Source of the DNA: Methylomonas sp. LW13
GTDB taxonomy: Bacteria > Pseudomonadota > Gammaproteobacteria > Methylococcales > Methylomonadaceae
NCBI RefSeq assembly: GCF_016865255.1
Contig: NZ_CP033381.1
Coordinates: 434,001 to 498,000, forward strand
Direction: 5' to 3'
DNA: 64,000 bases
Part shown: piece after piece, positions 57,777-64,000 of the stretch
Position numbering within the stretch: the first letter of the stretch is position 1
How the letters are laid out: each line of letters opens with the position of its first letter
Made by a program: the position numbers and the translations under genes
Notes under the pieces: generated by a model
Told to the model about the DNA's origin: nothing
The model's input: the letters and a program-made list of their open reading frames with translations, nothing else
Databases searched by the model: none

Positions 57777-58058
57777 ATGCCACACGTATTAATCATCCAT
57801 GAGGTCGCCGACTATCCGGCCTGGAAGCGGATTTTCGATCAGGCCGTCGAGATCAGAAAACGCGCCGGAGAAATCAGCTACCAACTGCTGCGCTACGACG
57901 ACGATGCCAATAATATCGTGCATTTTTCTGCCTGGACCTCGCTGGATAATGCCCGGCGCTTTTTCGAATCCCCCGAGTTGGTGGAAATCAGGGAGCAGGC
58001 TGGGGTAAAAGCCCCGGAATTTATCTATTTGCAAGAGATAGAGCGGGGCGTGCTTTAA
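57777..58058 (+). CDS. Dimeric alpha-beta barrel protein (antibiotic-biosynthesis-monooxygenase-like)
   Basis: 93 residues. Ferredoxin-like fold of the ABM/EthD type: HVLIIHEVADYPAWKRIFD, then FSAWTSLDNARRFFESPELVEIREQAGV. No metal or haem ligand is clearly conserved. Family members are small cofactor-free oxygenases or ligand-binding proteins. Forms an operon with the cupin protein; pathway unknown. Confidence 0.8.
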   Translation: MPHVLIIHEVADYPAWKRIFDQAVEIRKRAGEISYQLLRYDDDANNIVHFSAWTSLDNARRFFESPELVEIREQAGVKAPEFIYLQEIERGVL

Positions 58059-58536
58059 TCGCGGCATTGCTCAACGCTTCCTGCACAACCGTTGCTGGTG
58101 CTTATTTGCTTCCGCTGGTGAGCTGCTTCAGCATTCCCTAATCTATCTTATCGGCCTCTTGGTAGAGGCTTAATCATCCTGAGTTACACAAAAGTACTTT
58201 TGATACATGCGGTATCTAAGCTGCTCCTTCACAAGCGATGGGCAGAAAATGTTCATGCAGACGGCTATACACAATCAGTTTCCCCCGCCTTTAATTCCCT
58301 TTGACCATCGATTCCGCGCAGGCGGTAGCCCAGTTGCCGGCATAGATTTACTGCTCGGTCTGACGGCTTCCGTTTAAGCGGATGCAACCCGATTTAAGGG
58401 CCAAATTGATAAATCAGTGTTTTCGCTCAGGGTGTGCGGAATATGCCGTAAAAGCCATAACAAAGTTACGGTTAAGTCGGCACAAAAATAGTGGTCACTA
58501 ATTTGTAATCAATGGCTTACAAGGTGATCAGGCGGG
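58059..58536. other. Intergenic region upstream of the cohesin-cytochrome operon
   Basis: 478 bp without a gene. A GCCTCT/AGAGGC hairpin (58154-58169) followed by TTAATC may end the cupin operon. A 14-bp palindrome, CAAAAGTACTTTTG, lies at 58189-58202. Two inverted repeats close to the promoter are CCGTAA/TTACGG (58447-58472) and TTGTAA/TTACAA (58503-58522); their position suits enhancer-binding sites for a sigma-54 activator. Confidence 0.55.
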
Positions 58537-58552
58537 TGGCACGTATTTTGAT
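58537..58552 (+). promoter_or_regulatory. Sigma-54-like promoter of the cohesin-cytochrome operon
   Basis: TGGCACG-TATT-TTGAT fits the RpoN consensus with a perfect -24 block (GG at 58538-58539) and TTGA in place of TTGC at -12, at exactly the right spacing. Predicted transcript start near 58563, so the leader is about 208 nt. The same promoter class stands before the PEP-CTERM gene at 20944. Confidence 0.6.
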
Positions 58553-58562
58553 GTCTTTAAAT

Positions 58563-58770
58563 TAGAGAATTCCAATATTCTCAAAGACGACTATGTGACC
58601 TGTGCAGACAAAAGCGACTGTCGTCAATCGCCAACCCCGTGGCGAAGCGGGTTCGGAAACTTACGGAGCTTGCGACAAAGCAAGCTGGCCGAGCTGCTCC
58701 AAGGTGATAGGGGGCTGCGGCATATGCCGCATATCACAGACATCCTTAATTATTTTCAATGGAACACTTT
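58563..58770 (+). ncRNA. Structured mRNA leader
   Basis: 208 nt with three clear elements: AACCCcG/CGGGTT near 58633-58653, a perfect 7-bp hairpin AGCTTGC/GCAAGCT with a six-base loop (58667-58686), and a compound hairpin at 58704-58737 in which GTGATA/TATCAC encloses the 16-bp palindrome TGCGGCATATGCCGCA. A G-rich bulge (GGGGGC) lies on the 5' side. It does not fit the c-di-GMP-I riboswitch consensus. It may be a new regulatory leader or an mRNA stabiliser. Confidence 0.45.
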
Positions 58771-59901
58771 ATGACAAGACATTTTCAATTGACAGCCATC
58801 GCCGTTTTGCTGGGCGTAAGCGGTATCGCACAAGCGGCATTAACTGTGACCAGCGGACCAGTCAGTTTTAGCGGCTCCGCGTCGGTCACGGCAACCGGGG
58901 GACAGGTAGCTTCCACAACCAATTCCAACAACGGCGCGACTATCGCCAATGTCGCGCTTGGTCAGTTTGACGTAGCGAACGGCGTACTTACCGGCGTTGA
59001 TATACAACTTACATCCAATCGCACCCAGACCATCAACGGCTCGGGTAACAAGAATAATGGTCCAGGTAGAACCGTTAACGGCAGCGGCACCAGCAATGCC
59101 TTGATGTCCGCGGCAGGCGTTAGCGCGGCTTTCGTCCCCAATTTGACTCAAGCCGGCTCCGGTTGTGCCTTAGCGCACGGTCCAACCGGTCCAGTCAATT
59201 GCAGTTGGGGGCCGAATACCGCAGCAGCTGCCACAACCGATACGACGGTTGGTGCAGACGACCAAAATCTTAAGGATTATGTAGGTGGCGGCTCTGTCAA
59301 TGCTTCATTGAGCTTACCCACCTTATCCGCCACCACAACCATGTCATCGACCGCTGGGCAGCCAGGCAGCGGTTCATCTGCTACCTACAAAGTTGACTGG
59401 GCCGGCTCTTTGCAAGCCAACTACAGCTATTTGCTGCATTCGCTAGCTTCTTTCGACGCCAGTTCTGCCAACAATACGCTAACCCTGGACTTTGGCACGG
59501 TCGCGCAAAACACTGGTCCTACTCTGAGTTTTAGCTTGTTCAATCTCGCCGATGCTGACCGGATCGGTCTGGACTTGGATAGCGTCAGCGGCAGTGGCGA
59601 TACCGGGGCCTTGACCACGAATCTGACGGCGTTTAACGATCTGGCACAGGGTTCAAGTGTGGCATTCATAGCCAATTTGCTGACTTCGACCACTGGCGTC
59701 TTCAGCGCTCAGTATCTAATCAATCTGTCCGATGCCGATTTCGGTGCCAGCAGCACCAGACAAAATCATCAGCTGACGTTAAATCTGGTTGGCAATGTGG
59801 TTGGTAATGTCGCTGCGGTTCCCGTTCCCGGCGCGGTTTGGTTGTTCGGCAGTGCCATGTTGGGCTTAGTGGGATTGCAAAAACGTAAGCGCTTAGCGTA
59901 G
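58771..59901 (+). CDS. PEP-CTERM/VPLPA-sorted exported protein, choice-of-anchor-like
   Basis: 376 residues from the second ATG of an ATGGAACACTTTATG arrangement; the first ATG lies inside the ribosome site. Signal peptide about 1-23 (ending AQA). The Gly/Ser/Asn/Thr-rich mature protein reads as a beta-rich surface domain, with DADRIGLDLDSVSGSGDTG and LSDADFGAS motifs reminiscent of the choice-of-anchor families. The sorting tail is VPVPGAVWLFG, a hydrophobic helix and KRKRLA. Exported and processed by an exosortase. First gene of the four-gene operon; a binding or matrix role is inferred from architecture. Confidence 0.8.
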   Translation: MTRHFQLTAIAVLLGVSGIAQAALTVTSGPVSFSGSASVTATGGQVASTTNSNNGATIANVALGQFDVANGVLTGVDIQLTSNRTQTINGSGNKNNGPGRTVNGSGTSNALMSAAGVSAAFVPNLTQAGSGCALAHGPTGPVNCSWGPNTAAAATTDTTVGADDQNLKDYVGGGSVNASLSLPTLSATTTMSSTAGQPGSGSSATYKVDWAGSLQANYSYLLHSLASFDASSANNTLTLDFGTVAQNTGPTLSFSLFNLADADRIGLDLDSVSGSGDTGALTTNLTAFNDLAQGSSVAFIANLLTSTTGVFSAQYLINLSDADFGASSTRQNHQLTLNLVGNVVGNVAAVPVPGAVWLFGSAMLGLVGLQKRKRLA

Positions 59902-59971
59902 AGCAAGACGATACAAGGTCTCCGGCTAAAAACGCGGAGATCACTTAGTCAACTGACATCAAGGCAATAAA

Positions 59972-60604
59972 ATGAAAATAATCAAAATACTGTTGTTGGG
60001 CTGTGCCATTATGCCGGCCGCGCACGCCAATCTAGTGAGCAATGGCGGGTTTGAACAGCCGGGCACGCTCGCGGCGGCTCCCGGTTATCAATACTTGCCT
60101 AACAATGACTCCAGCGTCACCGGCTGGACGTCTATTAGCGACAATCTTGGTGAAGAGTCTTATCTGATGAACATCAATCGCTCGAACAATAGCTACATTC
60201 CGCGTGTTTATCAGGGTACTTATGGTTTGGCGCTGAATAACAATAACGCCATACAAACCAGTGTGGCACTGACTGCCGGCATTACTTACGATCTGTCTTT
60301 CGCCGCCAAAGCAAATACTGCAGGCGCATCGCCGCTGGAAGTGAGTATTGGCGGTTTCAGCACTTCGTTTGCAAATACCACAGCGTTCACCATCTTCCAA
60401 TATCAATTTACCGCCTCGGCTACGGATCAAGGCGCAACATTAAAGTTTTTTAATCCATTAGCGGCTGGCGGAAATCGTATCTGGAATCTGGATGCGGTGT
60501 CTCTTCAACCCGCGCCAGTGCCGTTGCCTGCCGCCACTTGGTCATTCCTGACCGGCTTTATGGGTTTGCTGGCACTGGGTAAACGTAAACGCTCCGCCTT
60601 GTAA
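59972..60604 (+). CDS. DUF642-like PEP-CTERM surface protein
   Basis: 210 residues. Signal peptide about 1-19 (ending AHA). The body is a jelly-roll domain of the DUF642/choice-of-anchor type: NLVSNGGFEQPGT, SSVTGWTSI, YQGTYGLALNNN, LTAGITYDLSFAAKA and the closing NLDAVSL. Tail: VPLPAATWSFLTGF and KRKRSAL, the VPLPA sorting signal. The same jelly-roll is repeated, with clear residue identity, at the N-terminus of the cytochrome encoded next, so a duplicated domain links the two products. Carbohydrate binding is plausible for the fold. Confidence 0.82.
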   Translation: MKIIKILLLGCAIMPAAHANLVSNGGFEQPGTLAAAPGYQYLPNNDSSVTGWTSISDNLGEESYLMNINRSNNSYIPRVYQGTYGLALNNNNAIQTSVALTAGITYDLSFAAKANTAGASPLEVSIGGFSTSFANTTAFTIFQYQFTASATDQGATLKFFNPLAAGGNRIWNLDAVSLQPAPVPLPAATWSFLTGFMGLLALGKRKRSAL

Positions 60605-60674
60605 GCTGATTTGACAGAGGCTTTTCAACAGATTGTGCAAGGATGCTGCGGGCAAATTTGACGCGAGATAATTC

Positions 60675-63137
60675 ATGAAAACTATAAAAACCATCATGTT
60701 GTTACTGGCGGCGGTGTTCCCGCTGCCATCGGCAATAGCCGCCAATTTGCTCGGCAACGGCGGCTTCGAAAGTCCGGGGACAGTGACGACCTATAAGTTC
60801 CTCAGTAACAATGACACTACCAGCGTCACCGGCTGGACGGCGATAGATGACGCCATTGGCGAAAGGCCGTATCTGATGTACAAGAATCGGGCCGGCGGCA
60901 ACTATACCAACCGGGTGTTTGAAGGCTTGTATGCCTTGGCGATCAACCAGGGTTCCGGCATCAAAACCACATTTCCGGTCACGGCCGGCGTAACCTACAC
61001 CTTGTCGTTTCAGGTTCGCAAAGGTACAACGGCCGGATACACGCCGCTGGAAGTATCGATTGCCGGTTTCAATACCACCTTCGCCAGCGTGACCGGTAGT
61101 TTCCAGCTGTTGACGTATACCTTTACTGCCAGCACCACAAATCCTGCGGCGGAACTGCGGTTTTTCAATAGTGCGCCGACGCCCGATTACAAGACCTACG
61201 ACATCGATGCGGTGGTAGTGGAAGAAGGAACCGGACCGACCACACCACCCAATCCCTTCGTCGGCCTACCTGCCGATGCGGGCGATCCGGCATTTATCAC
61301 CAGCCATTTCTCCGGCTCGCAGAATTGCGCGATGTGCCACAACGGTATAGTCGACAATCAAAGTAAAGACGTTTCCATCGTCACCGATTGGTCGTCGACG
61401 ATGATGGCCAATTCATCGAGAGATCCGTTCTGGCGTGCGAAGGTGCGTAGCGAGATGTCTCGCCACCCCGAACTGCAAACAGTCATCAACGATAAATGCA
61501 GCAAATGCCACGCACCGATGGCCAACGCTCAAGCCAAAAAAGACGGTAGCAGCGCCAGCCAAACCATTTTCGACGGCGGTATTCTCGACGTCGGCCACGC
61601 CAAACACGATGCGGCGATGGACGGTGTGAGTTGTACCTTGTGCCATCAGATTCCAGCTACGCCGGCCTTGGGCACGCTGGCAACCATGTCCGGCAATTAC
61701 GCCATCAACGATAGCAAAACCATCTACGGGCCTTATGGCGGTCCCGGCGATACCGCGCTATTCACGATGCCGATGATAATGCATACCGGCTATACGCCTA
61801 CCTATGGCGCGCAGATCAAGGAGTCCAAGTTATGCGCATCCTGCCACAACCTGAAGACACCTTACGTCGATCAAAACGGCACTATCTTGAGCACCACGCC
61901 GGAAAGCGAATTCCCCGAGCAAACGCCATACATGGAGTGGGAACAAAGCAGCTATGTCGGTCAAAAAAGTTGCCAAGGCTGCCATATGAGCCGTACCGAT
62001 GGCGTGAAAATTTCGACCATGGGTATGTCCGGTTTACGCAACAATTTTGCGATTCACGATCTGGTGGGCGCCAATAAGTTGATGCTAGATATTCTCAGCA
62101 ACAATAAAAACCAATTGGGCGTGTTATCCAATAATTTCGCCGAAACCTTAAGCAAAACCGACGCGATGTTGAAAAGCGCGGCGACGGTGACGGTTGCCGA
62201 GCAGCGCTCAACCCCTAATGCGCTGGACTTTACCTTGCAGATTAACAGCACTACCGGACACAAGCTGCCAACCAGCTATCCGTCGCGGCGAGCTGTCGTG
62301 CATGTCGTGGTGACCAACGCGCAGAATCAAATCGTTTGGGAGTCCGGAAAAGTCAGGGCCGACGGCAGTATTGTCGGGGTTGATGCCGACGAAAACGGCG
62401 CCAACTTTGAGCCGCATTACGATCAAATCACTGCTGACGATCAGGTGCAAGTTTACGAAGCGATCATGGGCAACGACCAAGGCGAAGTGACCTACACCTT
62501 GTTACGAGGTAAGGAGTATTTGAAAGATAACCGCATTCTGCCACCCGGTTTTAATAAAACCAGTGCGCCCGCCGATGTGCGGGTCGCCGGTTCCGCAGCG
62601 TCCGACAGCAACTTCATCGGCGGTAGCGATCAGATCAGCTACCAAATCGGCGGTCTGCCGGTGGGTAACTATACGGTCAAGGCTGAGCTGGTTTATCAAA
62701 CCCTGTCGCATGCCTATGCCGAGGATTTGTTCAGCGACACGGCCACGCCGGAAGTCGCGGACTTTAAAACCATGTTCGATGCCTCCTCGCAAAAGTCCAG
62801 CGTAATAGCCAGTGCTGAGTTCGCCGGCACGGTCGCTGCACCGCCAGCGCCGGATTCCGACGGCGACGGCGTGTCCGACAATCTGGATAACTGCAAACTG
62901 GTCGTCAACGCCAATCAGCGAAATACCGACGGCGATAGTTTCGGCAATATCTGCGATCCGGACTTCAACCAGAACAACGTCGTCGATCCGGCCGATTTGT
63001 CCAGGCTGAAATCCAAGCTCGGCACGGTGTCGGCAAATGAAGACTTAAACGGCAATGGGGTCGTCGATTCCGCCGACTTGAGTCTGTTGAAAACCTATTT
63101 GGGTAAAGCACCCGGACCAACCGGTATCGCGCCCTAA
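60675..63137 (+). CDS. Exported pentahaem c-type cytochrome with DUF642-like, thrombospondin-3 and dockerin domains
   Basis: 820 residues. Signal peptide about 1-22 (ending AIA). DUF642-like jelly-roll about 24-185. Five CxxCH haem sites: Cys218-His222, Cys275-His279, Cys320-His324, Cys387-His391, Cys433-His437. A beta domain about 500-715 contains TGHKLPTSYP (His529), common in large bacterial multihaem proteins. Thrombospondin type 3 Ca-binding stretch from Asp727 (DSDGDGVSDNLDNC). A C-terminal type I dockerin carries two EF-hand repeats starting at Asp763 and Asp790 (DxNxN...D...D). There is no sorting tail, so surface attachment likely comes through the dockerin. Electron-transfer role inferred from the haems. 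Confidence 0.88.
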   Translation: MKTIKTIMLLLAAVFPLPSAIAANLLGNGGFESPGTVTTYKFLSNNDTTSVTGWTAIDDAIGERPYLMYKNRAGGNYTNRVFEGLYALAINQGSGIKTTFPVTAGVTYTLSFQVRKGTTAGYTPLEVSIAGFNTTFASVTGSFQLLTYTFTASTTNPAAELRFFNSAPTPDYKTYDIDAVVVEEGTGPTTPPNPFVGLPADAGDPAFITSHFSGSQNCAMCHNGIVDNQSKDVSIVTDWSSTMMANSSRDPFWRAKVRSEMSRHPELQTVINDKCSKCHAPMANAQAKKDGSSASQTIFDGGILDVGHAKHDAAMDGVSCTLCHQIPATPALGTLATMSGNYAINDSKTIYGPYGGPGDTALFTMPMIMHTGYTPTYGAQIKESKLCASCHNLKTPYVDQNGTILSTTPESEFPEQTPYMEWEQSSYVGQKSCQGCHMSRTDGVKISTMGMSGLRNNFAIHDLVGANKLMLDILSNNKNQLGVLSNNFAETLSKTDAMLKSAATVTVAEQRSTPNALDFTLQINSTTGHKLPTSYPSRRAVVHVVVTNAQNQIVWESGKVRADGSIVGVDADENGANFEPHYDQITADDQVQVYEAIMGNDQGEVTYTLLRGKEYLKDNRILPPGFNKTSAPADVRVAGSAASDSNFIGGSDQISYQIGGLPVGNYTVKAELVYQTLSHAYAEDLFSDTATPEVADFKTMFDASSQKSSVIASAEFAGTVAAPPAPDSDGDGVSDNLDNCKLVVNANQRNTDGDSFGNICDPDFNQNNVVDPADLSRLKSKLGTVSANEDLNGNGVVDSADLSLLKTYLGKAPGPTGIAP

Positions 63138-63140
63138 GTT

Positions 63141-63177
63141 TCGCGGGGGGGGGGGCTCGTTTAAAGCCCCCCCGCGA
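63141..63177 (+). promoter_or_regulatory. Intercistronic hairpin with an 11-G tract
   Basis: TCGC plus seven G pairs with seven C plus GCGA (63141-63151 with 63167-63177), loop 15 nt; the G run itself is 11 long (63145-63155). It lies between the cytochrome and cohesin genes. No T tract follows, so read-through is likely; it may set the ratio of the two products or slow decay. Confidence 0.5.
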
Positions 63178-63219
63178 GCACGGTCAATCTCGTTTACTTT
63201 TAATTGAATGGAGCATTAC

Positions 63220-63813
63220 ATGAAACATCCTGTTTTACTTATCGGCGCGCTAGCCGCGACACTACTAACGGCCGCGCCGGTTTCGGCCACCGTTATCGCC
63301 ACCAGCGTAGTAAAATTCAGCCAGGGCGAGAATATTAACGTTTCAGCCGGCGATACCTTTACCGTGGACCTAATCGGTGAAAACTTTCCGGATGGCCCCG
63401 ACGGCGCGGCGTTTTCCTTGTCTTGGAATCCTGGTGTATTGAGTTATGTGGGCACTGCAATTGCCAATCCGCCGTGGGATGCAAGTTTTATCAGCGACGG
63501 CAACGCCGGCACTGGTCTCATCGACTACGTCTTTCTGGGCAAGAGTGTAGGAAATGCCGGTACTAATTTTGCTTTGGCGTCTTTCACTTTCAACGTGGTG
63601 GGTAACCAAGGTGAATCCAGTGCGCTGAGTTTGAACATTGACTCCTTCAATGTTGGTTTCGTCAGCCCGGGTGCGCTGCCGATCAATACCAGCTTTATCG
63701 GCAGTCAAGTTCAGGTTGTGCCTGTTCCGGCCGCAGTTTGGATGTTTGCTACCGGCTTGGCTGGGCTGATGGGCTCCAGCAATCTGCGCAAGAAACAGGG
63801 TTTAACCGTATAA
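63220..63813 (+). CDS. Cohesin-domain protein with PEP-CTERM/VPLPA sorting tail
   Basis: 197 residues from the second ATG of ATGGAGCATTACATG; the first ATG is part of the ribosome site. Signal peptide about 1-24 (VSA). One cohesin domain, about 28-160: VSAGDTFTVDLIGENF, AAFSLSWNPGVLSYVGTA, ALASFTFNVVGNQGESSALSLN, the typical nine-strand cohesin pattern. Sorting tail VPVPAAVWMFATGLAGLMG then LRKK. Cohesins bind dockerins tightly with calcium; the only dockerin in sight belongs to the cytochrome encoded just upstream. Predicted exosortase-processed, surface-linked docking module for that cytochrome. Followed by a terminator. Confidence 0.82.
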   Translation: MKHPVLLIGALAATLLTAAPVSATVIATSVVKFSQGENINVSAGDTFTVDLIGENFPDGPDGAAFSLSWNPGVLSYVGTAIANPPWDASFISDGNAGTGLIDYVFLGKSVGNAGTNFALASFTFNVVGNQGESSALSLNIDSFNVGFVSPGALPINTSFIGSQVQVVPVPAAVWMFATGLAGLMGSSNLRKKQGLTV

Positions 63814-63822
63814 ATCTATTTC

Positions 63823-63848
63823 CCCCGGCCAGCTGAGCCGGGGCATTT
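63823..63848 (+). terminator. Terminator of the cohesin-cytochrome operon
   Basis: CCCCGGC (63823-63829) pairs with GCCGGGG (63837-63843) over a seven-base loop and is followed by CATTT. It lies 10 bp after the cohesin stop. Confidence 0.7.
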
Positions 63849-63870
63849 CCAAGCACCGTTACTCTACTAA

Positions 63871-63892
63871 CCGCAAGACTTGCGGGTTTCTT
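63871..63892 (+). terminator. Second hairpin terminator
   Basis: CCGCAAGACTTGCGG (stem at 63871-63885) is followed by GTTTCTT. Outer arms TACTCT/AGAGTA (63860-63904) give an extended stem. It may back up the first terminator or end a convergent transcript entering from the right. Confidence 0.6.
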
Positions 63893-64000
63893 AATGGCAG
63901 AGTAGTCGCCAACTGAGGCAGTAAAATCACACTGCATTGATTTGCACAACCCCCTTTTTTGAGTTGGTCGTAGCGGGTTGCGTAACCCTAGCGCGGCATG

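Noticed and set aside
58563..58770. c-di-GMP-I (GEMM) riboswitch before the cytochrome operon
   Set aside because: A few words (ACAAAGC, GGCC, a G-rich block) recall GEMM, but the conserved core and pairing order are not met.
58602..58871. 89-codon ORF across the leader
   Set aside because: It runs through the leader hairpins and the start of the real gene in another frame; no ribosome site.
63749..63949. Minus-strand ORF over the cohesin gene's 3' end and terminators
   Set aside because: It crosses two terminator hairpins and has no ribosome site or similarity.

Overview
The window (about 53-55 % GC by eye) is ordinary gammaproteobacterial chromosome with dense gene packing and many ATGA start/stop overlaps. 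Gene content (two-subunit pyruvate carboxylase, hemCDXY, ubiD, cyoE, VPLPA/PEP-CTERM surface proteins, many c-di-GMP and histidine-kinase genes) most resembles a methanotroph of the Methylococcales such as Methylomonas. That placement is an inference: no methane-oxidation gene lies here. I see no rRNA, tRNA, CRISPR array, transposase or prophage.

Layout. 1-6.6 kb: two near-identical hybrid sensor kinases (the first cut by the window edge), with a LuxR-type response regulator beside the second, and between them a DUF998 membrane protein, a TonB-like anchor protein and a small lipoprotein. 6.6-10.3 kb: an unknown protein, a MerR/TipAS regulator with a recognisable MerR-type promoter, an AT-rich islet with an orphan gene, and repeat hairpins. 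10.3-13.7 kb: a photolyase operon on the minus strand (Trp-rich protein, class I-like photolyase/cryptochrome, DUF2256 zinc protein, iron-sulfur photolyase). 13.8-20.5 kb: HtrA protease, tadA, sua5 and pycAB. 20.8-23.7 kb: a PEP-CTERM protein behind a sigma-54 promoter, then a GNAT acyltransferase and a GT2 glycosyltransferase. 23.7-27.5 kb: divergent tesA and ybbA-ybbP. 27.7-32.6 kb: an orphan protein, ubiD, a SpoIIE-type response regulator and an RpfG-like HD-GYP regulator. 32.6-39.7 kb: hemCDXY, a small membrane protein, acylphosphatase and rlmL. 40.1-42.4 kb: cheD, then one exported protein flanked by a pair of large inverted repeats. 42.4-51.4 kb: FKBP isomerase, transglycosylase, tandem PilZ protein, trpD2/ybiB, cyoE, an M16 peptidase pair, rsmD, coaD, ferredoxin and alcohol dehydrogenase. 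51.6-58.1 kb: a 1320-residue MASE1/CHASE/PAS hybrid kinase, GST, murI, cupin and monooxygenase-like genes.

The most interesting locus is 58.5-63.85 kb: a sigma-54-like promoter, a strongly folded leader and four co-directional genes. Two encode PEP-CTERM-anchored exported proteins. The third encodes an 820-residue protein with a DUF642-like domain, five CxxCH haem sites, a thrombospondin type 3 stretch and a C-terminal type I dockerin. The fourth encodes a PEP-CTERM-anchored protein whose body is a cohesin domain. I read this as a cellulosome-like cohesin-dockerin pair that docks a multihaem cytochrome on the cell surface, possibly for extracellular electron transfer. The docking and the function are inferences; the domains are visible in the sequence.
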